59,356 nucleotides of DNA. It comes from Planctomycetales bacterium. Lineage in GTDB: Bacteria; Planctomycetota; Phycisphaerae; SM23-33. The notes under the pieces are model-generated. The model saw only the letters and a program-made list of their open reading frames with translations. It had not been told where the DNA came from and ran no database searches. The position numbers and the translations under genes are program-made. This document shows, in pieces, positions 1 through 6,692 of the stretch. The stretch covers positions 1 to 59,356 of the forward strand of contig JAUVIQ010000001.1 in NCBI GenBank assembly GCA_030592655.1. Reading direction: 5' to 3'. Position 1 is the first letter of the stretch; each line of letters starts with the position of its first letter.

Positions 1-504
1 GAGATGGTATTTGTAGATACGGCAACTTTCAGGGTAACTCACCGCTGGCCGTATTCATCTGATAGGACCGCAGGCATTCTGTTGAGTGACGACAACAAGA
101 CGCTCGCCATGTATTACACGAATATTGGCGATGATTGGCTGCACGCCGTTACCTTATGGGACGTTGCTTCCGGAAAACCGATCAGAAAGCTGTTTCTCCC
201 GCAACCGAGCAAGGAGCGTACCAGGATCATAAAAGAAGGTTACTATCAGAAAACTGGCTATGGTGATTTGGCGTTCACCCCCGATGGACGATTCCTGGCC
301 CTTTCAACCTACTGGTTCACAGGCGGCTGGAAAAAAGGAGAGGACCGACCCGATTGTCCACGTTTGCATCCATCCGGCTGCGTAGTGGTGTGGCGTACAT
401 CGGACGGAGCGGTTGTCTCTTTCCTTCTGAAGGATAGGCAGCAGCTACTCAGGGCAGTGGTCCCGGCCTTGTCCGTTTCGACAAAACCAGCAGGTGATCA
501 TTGA
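1..504 (+). CDS. WD40-like beta-propeller protein, C-terminal part
   Basis: The reading frame is open at the left edge, so this is the 3' end of a longer gene. The visible 167 residues show propeller-blade patterns: LWDVASGKPIRKLFL followed later by LAFTPDGRFLALSTYW and VVVWRTSDGAVVSF, which match the 'D-x-x-x-G-x-x-h' ends and 'hSPDG' starts of WD40 or eukaryotic-type translation initiation factor 2A-like blades. No catalytic motif is visible. The stop codon overlaps the TTG proposed as the first possible start of the next gene. It could also be classed as a generic seven- or eight-bladed propeller; the exact family cannot be set without the missing N-terminus. Confidence 0.6.
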   Translation, partial: EMVFVDTATFRVTHRWPYSSDRTAGILLSDDNKTLAMYYTNIGDDWLHAVTLWDVASGKPIRKLFLPQPSKERTRIIKEGYYQKTGYGDLAFTPDGRFLALSTYWFTGGWKKGEDRPDCPRLHPSGCVVVWRTSDGAVVSFLLKDRQQLLRAVVPALSVSTKPAGDH

Positions 505-1232
505 CTATCCATGACATAATATCCAGCCCGATGTCGGCAGTTGTTTTATTCTCCTGGCTCGCCGGCCTCGCTATGTTCGTCGGCGCGGCCTTGGCCAAGT
601 TGGAACGATTCGGCGAAGGTGAATTGAAGGCCGAGATAGTGCATGGAATTGTCGCCTTCGGCGGTGGAGTTCTTGTCGCAGCCGTGGCGTTTGTGCTTGC
701 TCCTGCCGGACTGAAATCCCTGGACCTGCTTACGGCAAGCGTGCTTTTTTGCGCGGGTGCATTCGCGTTCATGCTTCTCGACAAGAGCGTCAGCCGTCGG
801 GGAGGTTCCAAAGCACAGTTCATGGCGATGCTCATGGACTTCGGTCCCGAAGCAATCGCGCTCGGCGCTGTTTTCGCCCATCAGCACAGCCTCGGAATAC
901 TCCTTGCCCTGTTTATCGGTGCACAAAATCTCCCGGAAGGTTTTAACGCCTACCGTGAACTGCGCAGCGGAGGGGCACGTCCAGCCCTGATACTCCGAAC
1001 CCTGTTGTTTTTGAGCGTGCTGGGGCCTGTCGCCGCGTTGTCCGGCTATGTCTTTCTGCAGTCCCATCCGCAGGTTGTGGGTGGGTTGATGCTCTTTGCA
1101 GCCGGCGGAATCCTTTACCTGGTCTTCCAGGACATCGCGCCGCAGTCCCGGATGCGTCGGCACTGGACCCCGCCGTTGGGCGCGACGCTCGGATTCCTCG
1201 TCGGAATGATAGGCGAGAAACTGCTCGGATAG
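501..1232 (+). CDS. ZIP-family-like metal transporter, degenerate
   Basis: A polytopic membrane protein of 243 residues with about seven hydrophobic segments. The order of motifs follows the ZIP (Zrt/Irt-like) family: DFGPEAIALGAVF in the first metal-binding helix, then GAQNLPEGFNAYREL where ZIP proteins have HN-x-P-E-G, and YLVFQDIAP where they have H-E-x-x-P. The metal-binding His of the fourth helix is Gln here and the HE pair of the fifth helix is QD, so zinc transport is doubtful. The TTG at 501 overlaps the upstream stop; the ATG at 531 is an equally good start and would give 233 residues. Function beyond a membrane protein of the ZIP fold is inference. Confidence 0.65.
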   Translation: MTIHDIISSPMSAVVLFSWLAGLAMFVGAALAKLERFGEGELKAEIVHGIVAFGGGVLVAAVAFVLAPAGLKSLDLLTASVLFCAGAFAFMLLDKSVSRRGGSKAQFMAMLMDFGPEAIALGAVFAHQHSLGILLALFIGAQNLPEGFNAYRELRSGGARPALILRTLLFLSVLGPVAALSGYVFLQSHPQVVGGLMLFAAGGILYLVFQDIAPQSRMRRHWTPPLGATLGFLVGMIGEKLLG

Positions 1233-1374
1233 GGATTTATACCGTTTGTGATTAATTAGTGCGCTGGCGGGATTATTGTTATTTCAAAGGTTACAGTTTT
1301 TCATCCAGGCGACCATATCCGGCCTTTGATCTTAGCGGTTAATCAACGCGAGGAAATCTGCGAGGAGGAAAATA

Positions 1375-2400
1375 TCAGTCTTTTACCGCCGGCTGCGGCG
1401 TTGCTGGTTGGAGTTTGATGACTTTCCCCATTTTTCGCCATCGTTCGTATCGTCGTTGGAGCAGGTCGTCGAGGTTGAATCGGCGGAGGTCGCGGAGGCT
1501 TCGGACGAAATATCGTTCGACGTTCGCAGCGGCTTCGGCGGCATTTCGGTGCGCGCCGCCGAGGGGTTCGGCAACGGCTTCGTCTATGATACCCAGTTCC
1601 TTCAGGTACTTTGATGTGATTTTCATTGCTTCGGCGGCTTCGGGCGCTTTTTCGCCGGTTTTCCACAGGATCGCGGCGCATCCTTCGGGGCTGATGACGC
1701 TGTAATACGAGTGTTCGAGCATCGCTACCCGGTCGCCGACGCCGATACCCAACGCCCCGCCCGATCCGCCTTCGCCGATGACCAGACAGACAATCGGCGT
1801 CCGAAGCCGGCTCATCTCGCGAAGATTTACAGCTATGGCTTCGGCGACTCCACGCTCCTCGCTCTCGACGCCCGGATATGCTCCGGGCGTGTCAATCAGG
1901 GTAACAATCGGGAGGGAGAATTTCTCGGCCAGTTTCATTACGCGGAGGGCTTTGCGGTATCCTTCCGGGTGGGCGCATCCGAAGTTGCATTTGATTTTTT
2001 CGTTGGTGTCCCGTCCCTTGTGCTGGGCGATGATCGCGACTTTTTCAGCGGATATTCGTCCCAGCCCGCATCTGATGGCGCTGTCGTCGCCGAAAGTGCG
2101 GTCGCCGTGCAGTTCCACGAAATCCTTGACGATCCGCTCGATGTAATCTCCCGCCAGCGGACGACGGGGATGGCGGGCGACCTGGACGGTCTGCCAGGAT
2201 GACAAGTTGCTGTAGGTCTTCTTCAGTTGCGACAGGTACTGTGCGCGGAGGTCGCGAATCTCGCCGCTGTGGTCGCGTCCGGTACCGGCCTGGTCGGCTT
2301 CCAGTTCGACGATATGACGCCGATTGGCAGCCAATGGCTTCTCGAACTCAAGCAGGTACTCGCTATCGCCGTTTTGCGAACCGTTTAGACCCGGAGGCAT
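1375..2400 (-). CDS. accA: acetyl-CoA carboxylase carboxyltransferase subunit alpha
   Basis: The alpha subunit of the cytoplasmic carboxyltransferase half of acetyl-CoA carboxylase, which with AccD moves the carboxyl group from biotin-BCCP to acetyl-CoA and makes malonyl-CoA for fatty acid synthesis. Family landmarks are in order: YLLEFEKPLA near residue 15, PRRPLAGDYIERIV and FVELHGDRTFGDD near 80-105, AHPEGYRKALRVMKLAEKF, the oxyanion region TLIDTPGAYPGVESEERG, and GEGGSGGALGIGVGDRV followed by YSVISPEGCAAILWK. The length of 341 is slightly over the usual 315-325 because of a basic C-terminal tail. It is transcribed divergently from tyrA and convergently with the ZIP-like gene. The Shine-Dalgarno signal is weak but the N-terminus aligns with the family. 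Confidence 0.96.
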   Translation of the reverse strand: MPPGLNGSQNGDSEYLLEFEKPLAANRRHIVELEADQAGTGRDHSGEIRDLRAQYLSQLKKTYSNLSSWQTVQVARHPRRPLAGDYIERIVKDFVELHGDRTFGDDSAIRCGLGRISAEKVAIIAQHKGRDTNEKIKCNFGCAHPEGYRKALRVMKLAEKFSLPIVTLIDTPGAYPGVESEERGVAEAIAVNLREMSRLRTPIVCLVIGEGGSGGALGIGVGDRVAMLEHSYYSVISPEGCAAILWKTGEKAPEAAEAMKITSKYLKELGIIDEAVAEPLGGAHRNAAEAAANVERYFVRSLRDLRRFNLDDLLQRRYERWRKMGKVIKLQPATPQPAVKD

Positions 2401-2549
2401 AACTCAATCTCAATAACGGCCCGGCACAAACACCAGACCCGTATGAATATATCCTATAATACCAAACAAGGACGCTCTCCAGCGCCCTTTCAACGCTCAA
2501 TCTCCACTACAACAGGATAAGTCCATTTGCCGAAACAGACAAGAAAAAA

Positions 2550-2628
2550 TTGCCGATTGCCGATTGCTCGGATATTCCGTTGAGCGATTCTTTCAATCGG
2601 CAATTGACAATAGGCAATTGGCAATTGC
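2550..2628. repeat. heptamer arrays upstream of tyrA
   Basis: Two short arrays with a 7-bp period lie in the accA-tyrA divergent spacer. Units at 2550-2570 are TTGCCGA, TTGCCGA, TTGCTCG. Units at 2594-2628 are CAATCGG, CAATTGA, CAATAGG, CAATTGG, CAATTGC. The two arrays are partly inverted copies: 2548-2559 is exactly complementary to 2594-2605 (12 bp), so the transcript could form a stem-loop just before the tyrA start. Confidence 0.85.
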
Positions 2629-2639
2629 AAAATGGTTTT

Positions 2640-3512
2640 ATGAAAAAACCTGTTCATAGGAAAATAACTGTCGTTGGTGTCGGGCTGCTTGGCGGGTCGA
2701 TCGGTCTTGGCGTCAAAGCCGCCGATGAGCGAATTACCGTTGTCGGCGTTGGCCGGCGAAAAATCTCCCTCGACCGTGCCCTGGCTGCCGGTGCGATTGA
2801 CGAGGCTACACTGTCTGTTGCCCAGGGCGTCGTCGGGGCGGACATGGTCGTGTTGGCCTCGCCGCTGGAGACCTACGAAGCACACCTGCTGGCGATGCGG
2901 GATGCCACTTCGTCCCGGACCGTCGTTACGGATGTCGGCTCGACCAAAGTAGTGGCTGTTCGCCTGGGCGAGTCCATTCTCGGCAGGGACGGCCTGTTCG
3001 TCGGTAGCCATCCCATGGCCGGCGGTGAGCGGCGTGGCGTGCAATTCGCCAGGGCCGACCTGTTCAGCGGGGCGACCTGTATCGTAACGCCGACCAAGCA
3101 CACCAACCCGTCGGCGATGCGAAAGGTCGAGCGGTTCTGGAAAATGCTCGGTGGGCTGACCGTTACTATGACCCCGTCGGCCCACGACAGCGCCGTCGCG
3201 CGGGTCTCGCACCTTCCGCACGTCCTGGCCGCTCTGATCGTCGCAGGTCAAAAGAAGGCTGAATTACCCTTGGCCGGCAGGGGTTTCCTCGACACTACGC
3301 GGATTGCGTCGGGCGACCCTGCCATGTGGCGGGAGATTATCCTGACCAATCGCAAGCCGCTGCTGGCGGCGATAGACGCAGCCGACGAGCAACTGATGCG
3401 CATCCGCGATCTTGTCGAGATCGGCGACGCACGCGGTATCGAGCGATACCTCCGAGCCGCCAAAAAACGCCGCGACGAACTTCTGACCCATCGGCTCAAG
3501 CGCGAAGAATAA
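2640..3512 (+). CDS. tyrA: prephenate dehydrogenase
   Basis: Catalyses NAD(P)-dependent oxidative decarboxylation of prephenate (or arogenate) in tyrosine synthesis. The N-terminus has a Rossmann glycine motif ITVVGVGLLGGSIGLG, followed by VVLASPLETY, TDVGSTK (the conserved 'DVGSVK' strand) and GSHPMAGGERRG, whose His-Pro-Met-Ala-Gly is the family hallmark; SHLPHVLAALI contains the catalytic-region His of the dimerisation domain. I start at the ATG at 2640 (290 residues), because upstream in-frame codons would translate the heptamer array. No good ribosome binding site precedes this ATG, so the array or its stem-loop may affect translation. No chorismate mutase or ACT domain is fused. Confidence 0.93.
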   Translation: MKKPVHRKITVVGVGLLGGSIGLGVKAADERITVVGVGRRKISLDRALAAGAIDEATLSVAQGVVGADMVVLASPLETYEAHLLAMRDATSSRTVVTDVGSTKVVAVRLGESILGRDGLFVGSHPMAGGERRGVQFARADLFSGATCIVTPTKHTNPSAMRKVERFWKMLGGLTVTMTPSAHDSAVARVSHLPHVLAALIVAGQKKAELPLAGRGFLDTTRIASGDPAMWREIILTNRKPLLAAIDAADEQLMRIRDLVEIGDARGIERYLRAAKKRRDELLTHRLKREE

Positions 3513-3543
3513 CAAACTGTTCGCGCCGTAGCGGAATCATTAC

Positions 3544-3653
3544 GGGCCGAAACGGAACGAAACGGGCCAATTCGGGCCGAAACGGAACCATTGGGAACCA
3601 TTGGGGCCAATTGGGAACCGTTGGGGCCAATTCGGGCCAATTCGGGCCAATTG
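3544..3653. repeat. array of eleven 10-bp units
   Basis: Eleven contiguous 10-bp units without any spacer. Types seen are GGGCCGAAAC, GGAACGAAAC, GGGCCAATTC, GGAACCATTG, GGGCCAATTG and GGAACCGTTG. Units vary only at a few fixed positions: GGG or GGA, CC or AC, GAAAC or AATTC/AATTG/CATTG. The 10-bp period is close to one helical turn. It starts 31 bp after the tyrA stop codon. Confidence 0.92.
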
Positions 3654-3764
3654 CAAAATCCATAAGTCCTTTATGGGTAAGAACTTGCGGTTTTCGGGGT
3701 CGTTTTTTCGTCCATTTTGAAAAATTCACCTTTGCCTGTCTTGCCTAAACGGCCCAGCATACCA

Positions 3765-3824
3765 TTGTGGATTGCGGATTGTGGATTGCGGATTCCTCGG
3801 TATTCCGGTAATCCGGTCTTCCGG
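3765..3824. repeat. adjacent heptamer and octamer arrays
   Basis: Four 7-bp units TTGTGGA, TTGCGGA, TTGTGGA, TTGCGGA (3765-3792) pass directly into four 8-bp units TTCCTCGG, TATTCCGG, TAATCCGG, TCTTCCGG (3793-3824). The period changes exactly at the junction, with no bases between. Confidence 0.88.
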
Positions 3825-3940
3825 TCTGTCTTCACTTGTCAAAGATTTCACTGGGGCGCTATATCGCCCCTTGCCACGGCGTAGTCCCTTGGCGTCTGCT
3901 CGCCGTCCCAGGGGGGACGAAGCCGGGTCTCTATATTAAC

Positions 3941-3980
3941 TTTTGCGTTCGCGTTTGCGCGCGCAAACGCGAACACAAAA
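3941..3980. repeat. 40-bp near-perfect palindrome
   Basis: The core 3947-3974 is a perfect 28-bp palindrome, GTTCGCGTTTGCGC joined to its own reverse complement. After one mismatch (3946/3975) the pairing continues for five more bases on each side. A 20-bp stretch of it (3946-3965) recurs exactly at 4055-4074. The GCGCGC centre and CpG content are striking. It could be a cruciform, protein-binding site or mobile-element end. Confidence 0.85.
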
Positions 3981-4054
3981 CGGATTGCGACGACATAAGT
4001 CCTTGGTGGCTATGGGAAAAGTTTTTTTTGATTTTTTCGTCTCCCCGATTTTTA

Positions 4055-4074
4055 CGTTCGCGTTTGCGCGCGCA
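4055..4074 (+). repeat. second copy of the palindrome half
   Basis: Exact 20-bp repeat of 3946-3965. The palindrome is not completed here: instead of the complementary arm there follows GATTGGAGCGCAAGCG. So this is a half-copy 109 bp downstream of the intact palindrome. Confidence 0.75.
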
Positions 4075-4239
4075 GATTGGAGCGCAAGCGGAAATCCCCT
4101 GGGGACGTGAACGGATAGATTTTTATATTGGCGTGCTAGCCGCGACCGGTAGGAAGCGGGATATTTCGCCGACACCGTTGAGTCAAACCCGCTCGTTCCC
4201 ACTCGCGGCTAACCGTAGGCTTCAATTGCGCCTGAACGG

Positions 4240-4641
4240 TTACGTCCAGTTTTCGACCGTCAGTCCATCCACTCGGCTGAATTCTCGCTGGTTATTGGTT
4301 ACAAGCGTGCAGCCAACCGAAATGGCATGGGCGGCGATGAGAGTATCCAGCGGGCCGATGGGCCTACCCGCACGTTCGAGGGCAGCGCGGATTTGGCCAT
4401 ACACCGTTGCTGCCTGATTGGCAAAAGGCAAAATCGCCAACGGGGCACAGAAATCTGCGAGTAGCGAACTGTGCTTGGCGGGGTTTGCGGATTTCTCGAC
4501 GCCATACTGAAGTTCCGCCAGGGTAATGCTGGAGATAGCGATCTCGTCAATTGCAAATTGTTCCATTTTCCGCAGGAGGGCTTCGGCTCGACCACGGATC
4601 AGTTCAACGCAAATATTGGTATCGAGCATGAAGCGGCTCAC
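4240..4641 (-). CDS. vapC: VapC-type PIN-domain ribonuclease toxin
   Basis: A 133-residue PIN-domain protein, the toxic endoribonuclease of a type II toxin-antitoxin pair; VapC enzymes cut RNA (often initiator tRNA or rRNA) using Mg2+ held by acidic residues. Visible are the first Asp in FMLDTNICVELIRG, the Glu of SSITLAELQYGVEK, the Asp of PIGPLDTLIAAHAI, and the last acidic/Asn segment LVTNNQREFSRVDGL. All four acidic sites appear intact, so the toxin is probably active. It overlaps vapB by 4 bp, the usual antitoxin-first order. The closest class is the tRNA(fMet)-specific VapC type, which is inference. Confidence 0.93.
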   Translation of the reverse strand: MSRFMLDTNICVELIRGRAEALLRKMEQFAIDEIAISSITLAELQYGVEKSANPAKHSSLLADFCAPLAILPFANQAATVYGQIRAALERAGRPIGPLDTLIAAHAISVGCTLVTNNQREFSRVDGLTVENWT

Positions 4642-4874
4642 AGCGGTTCCCTTTGCTCGACAGGACCGCCCTGGTCACGACCATCGGCCATGAAGTCATC
4701 CGTTACCTGACCACACGCCTCGCGCATTAAATTCCACGCCTGATCCTTTTCAAAGAGGATCACCGACGAGCCGACCCGTTTGATGCAAACCTCGTCGCCT
4801 TCGAAGCGGAACTCTTTCGGCAGCCTGACGGCCTGGCTGCCCCCGTTCATAAACAACTTCGCCGTAGCAGTCAT
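4638..4874 (-). CDS. vapB: VapB-type antitoxin (AbrB/MazE fold)
   Basis: A 78-residue antitoxin that should bind and neutralise VapC and repress its own promoter. The N-terminal half is a swapped-hairpin AbrB domain: AKLFMNGGSQAVRLPKEFRF, then GDEVCIKRVGSSVILFEK; the GGSQAVRLPKEF pattern is typical of VapB. The C-terminal part is acidic and probably wraps the toxin. An AGGAG ribosome binding site lies 6 bp before the ATG, and a palindrome overlapping the -10 box immediately upstream is the likely operator. Confidence 0.93.
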   Translation of the reverse strand: MTATAKLFMNGGSQAVRLPKEFRFEGDEVCIKRVGSSVILFEKDQAWNLMREACGQVTDDFMADGRDQGGPVEQREPL

Positions 4875-4885
4875 AACAATCTCCT

Positions 4886-4905
4886 GTCTATACTGAAGTA
4901 TAGAC
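4886..4905. promoter_or_regulatory. palindromic operator of vapBC
   Basis: Perfect inverted repeat GTCTATACT-GA-AGTATAGAC (9-bp arms, 2-bp spacer). It covers the -10 box of the leftward vapBC promoter and abuts its Shine-Dalgarno sequence, the position expected for autorepression by a VapB-VapC complex. Confidence 0.8.
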
Positions 4906-4925
4906 TATTTCGACCAATTTGTCAA
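4897..4925 (-). promoter_or_regulatory. sigma-70-type promoter of vapBC
   Basis: On the minus strand TTGACA (4925-4920) is followed by exactly 17 bases and TATACT (4902-4897), five of six matches to the -10 consensus. The start of vapB follows 23 bp downstream. Confidence 0.82.
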
Positions 4926-4954
4926 GCCGCTTGATTTGCACGATAGTGTCTATC

Positions 4955-4987
4955 TTGACAAAACATCGTCAAAAGACGATAATGTTT
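4955..4987 (+). promoter_or_regulatory. sigma-70-type promoter and operator of hicAB
   Basis: TTGACA (4955-4960), a 17-base spacer and GATAAT (4978-4983) form a near-consensus promoter pointing at hicA. An inverted repeat, AAACATCGTC (4961-4970) against GACGATAATGTTT (4975-4987), covers spacer and -10 box with a two-base bulge, and is a likely HicB operator. It lies only about 30 bp from the divergent vapBC promoter. Confidence 0.8.
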
Positions 4988-5010
4988 ATAGTGTGATTGC
5001 AGAATAAAGA

Positions 5011-5196
5011 ATGAAGATTCGGGAAATAATAAGGCTTGTCGAGAAAGACGGGTGGGTCCAGATAACGCAGAAGGGTAGCCATCGGCAGTACAAGCATCCG
5101 GTGAAAAAGGGGAGGGTAACAATTGCCGGCAAGCCCAAACAGGACGTACATCCCAAAACGCTGAATAGTGTGTTGAAGCAAGCAGGTTTGAGGTGA
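5011..5196 (+). CDS. hicA: HicA-type mRNA interferase toxin
   Basis: A 61-residue toxin with the double-stranded RNA-binding-like HicA fold, which cleaves mRNA and tmRNA independently of ribosomes. The family pattern is complete: IREIIRLVEKDGW, then TQKGSHRQYKHP with the catalytic His in GSHRQY, and RVTIAGKPKQDVHPKTLNSV ending in LKQAGLR. It is preceded by its own promoter and overlaps the next gene if that starts at GTG 5193. A close paralogue lies at 34844-35035. Confidence 0.94.
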   Translation: MKIREIIRLVEKDGWVQITQKGSHRQYKHPVKKGRVTIAGKPKQDVHPKTLNSVLKQAGLR

Positions 5197-5204
5197 GAAA
5201 ACTA

Positions 5205-5438
5205 ATGTGTCCTATGGAAAGAAAATACCTGATTTGTATTGAGAAGGCCGAAGGCAGTAACTACTCGGCGTATGTGCCGGACTTGCCGGGATGTATCGCT
5301 TGTGGGGATACTTTAGAGGAAACCAAGCGTCTTATCGCCGAAGCCATCGACCTGCACATCCGAGGCATGGATGAGGACGGTGAGCCTGTCCCGGAGCCTA
5401 CGACCGAAAGCGATTATGTTACAGTCCATGCGGCATGA
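5205..5438 (+). CDS. hicB: HicB-type antitoxin
   Basis: A 77-residue HicB antitoxin with the partially degraded RNase H fold: KYLICIEKAEGSNYSAYVPD, then LPGCIACGDTLEETKRLIAEAI and DLHIRGMDEDGEPVPEPT. It lacks an added C-terminal DNA-binding domain, as do many short HicBs, so the palindrome at the promoter may be read by the complex. GAGGTGA at the hicA end lies at suitable distance from ATG 5205, which I prefer. GTG 5193 (overlapping the hicA stop as GTGA) and ATG 5214 are alternatives. Confidence 0.9.
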   Translation: MCPMERKYLICIEKAEGSNYSAYVPDLPGCIACGDTLEETKRLIAEAIDLHIRGMDEDGEPVPEPTTESDYVTVHAA

Positions 5439-5527
5439 TCAGAAGCAAGTGCCGTGGCCGATGCGTCCACGCCTTCACCCCTGCCCGCCATTTCGGTTCA
5501 ATCTGTTTTCAGACCCATCGGGTCGTC

Positions 5528-5701
5528 TTTCTTAGCCACGGGCGGGTAGCCCGTGGACAAATTCGCCCAGCAAAACAAGCCCCATCGGGGCGTCTTATCT
5601 AATCGCAACGCATATTGCGTCAATGATGCCAAGACGCCCCGATGGGGCTTGTGCATATTGTGCGTCCCTTCACCCCAGGCTTCCGCCTGGGGCTAAGAAA
5701 G
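5528..5701. repeat. nested palindromic element (REP/MITE-like)
   Basis: About 174 bp of nested inverted repeats. Outer arms are CTTTCTTAGCC (5528-5538) and GGCTAAGAAAG (5691-5701). Inside each end is a hairpin, CCACGGGC/GCCCGTGG (5537-5557) and CCCCAGGC/GCCTGGGG (5673-5692). The middle is a perfect 22-bp inverted repeat (5575-5596 with 5631-5652) around a 34-bp loop. A degenerate unit, GACCCATCGGGTCGTCTT, lies just before at 5513-5530 and resembles GCCCCATCGGGGCGTCTT in the core. No coding sequence is evident in 5439-5752, so this element is all that the 314-bp spacer shows. Confidence 0.85.
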
Positions 5702-5752
5702 GCACCGCTAACGCGGCTGGAAAGTCGGAAACCGTCCCGGTTGTTATCAGTA

Positions 5753-6223
5753 TTATTTCCCAGAGAGGGCCTCAATCGCCAGTTTGACGATATCATCAAA
5801 CTTATCCGTATCGTGCGGCACGATCAGCCCGGTCAGCCAGCCGACTTTGGCCTGATAATTGTTGCGAGGCCTTACTTCAAAACCACGTCGCCTCAAGTCG
5901 TCAGACAGGTCGGTGGAAAGCCTTATATCAATAAGAAGATTGTTTTTTCTGACGTACACGTACATGGCGTCGCTACGGCCCTTAGAGTATCCCAGATACC
6001 TGCTGTTGCGATTAATCTTCTCGCGGAGTTTCGGGAATTCATCCTCCAAACGCTTTCGTAGATTCCCCACTAACTTCTGTGGATAGTCCTTAAATACATC
6101 CCACAGGAATTCCTCCGGCAACAGACCAGCATCGGCGATGACCACGTTCTCCAGGTTCGTCTTATCATTCAGAGGTGGCTTCTTCACTTTAATCTCCCGT
6201 TGAATCATTTGCTTGTTCGGCAT
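5753..6223 (-). CDS. hypothetical protein
   Basis: A soluble protein of about 156 residues that I do not recognise with certainty. The N-terminal half is charged and helical (EIKVKKPPLNDKTNLEN). The C-terminal half alternates strands and helices, YVYVRKNNLLIDIRLS, then RRRGFEVRPRNNYQAKVGW and a final helix FDDIVKLAIEALSGK. This resembles the DUF5655-type nucleic-acid or transport-associated domains, but the match is weak. I start at ATG 6223, 23 bp after the stop of the neighbouring membrane gene; ATG 6208 is possible. Longer in-frame starts would overlap that gene, so they are unlikely. Confidence 0.55.
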   Translation of the reverse strand: MPNKQMIQREIKVKKPPLNDKTNLENVVIADAGLLPEEFLWDVFKDYPQKLVGNLRKRLEDEFPKLREKINRNSRYLGYSKGRSDAMYVYVRKNNLLIDIRLSTDLSDDLRRRGFEVRPRNNYQAKVGWLTGLIVPHDTDKFDDIVKLAIEALSGK

Positions 6224-6246
6224 CGAGAAACCATATGCTGCTGATT

Positions 6247-6648
6247 CTATTGCGAGTAAGGACCGGGTGGCGTGGTCGCGCATGACCAGGCCACCCAATA
6301 TACAAGAAACAACAACGGCAGAGATAAAGCACCCAGGGCAATTTCCACCACGGCAAGCGTTGCGCGGCGTCCCCCGGCTTGCCGTAAGGCCAACATCGCA
6401 CAAATCAACGTAACGGCCGCCAATGTCGCAACAGCCATGCTTCCAAGGCGAATCCTGGCAACGCTGCCGATTTGCTCACCAGGAAAAGGAATCCCACCTG
6501 CAATGTGTACATTTAGATATATCTTCGCCGTCCAGAGGCATAAAAAGGCGAAAATAAAGGCGGAAATAACCGCCGAACCCAGGGCAATCCAGAGTAGCCG
6601 GTCGGTGCGGCGTTCAATATGTTTTGAGGTTCCTGTTTCCGCTGACAT
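6247..6648 (-). CDS. small membrane protein with four predicted helices
   Basis: A 133-residue hydrophobic protein of unknown function. Segments near residues 20-42 (LLWIALGSAVISAFIFAFLC), 68-90 and 97-120 are membrane-like, with a polar loop NVHIAGGIPFPGEQIG after the first. ATG 6648 is chosen because GGAGAGG lies 7 bp upstream on the minus strand. It is similar in size and topology to the next gene at 6693-7106, and the two may be diverged duplicates. No family name is offered. Confidence 0.6.
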   Translation of the reverse strand: MSAETGTSKHIERRTDRLLWIALGSAVISAFIFAFLCLWTAKIYLNVHIAGGIPFPGEQIGSVARIRLGSMAVATLAAVTLICAMLALRQAGGRRATLAVVEIALGALSLPLLFLVYWVAWSCATTPPGPYSQ

Positions 6649-6692
6649 TCTTTCCTCTCCAAACAAGCCGCCGCCTCTATTCTACGAGAAGG

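Larger units (their letters stand above)
3513..4239. other. gene-free repeat-rich spacer
   Basis: This 727-bp interval between tyrA and vapC holds no convincing gene. Open frames across it run through repeats and antisense to vapC. It contains a decamer array, heptamer and octamer arrays, two small hairpins (3853-3870 and 3904-3919), and a long palindrome with a second partial copy, each listed separately. Confidence 0.7.

Noticed and set aside
3544..3653. CRISPR array
   Set aside because: Units are contiguous 10-mers without spacers, and no cas gene is in the window.
3836..4417. Rightward 193-residue open frame
   Set aside because: It runs through the palindrome and hairpins and then antisense to vapC, with no recognisable domain, so it is a chance frame.
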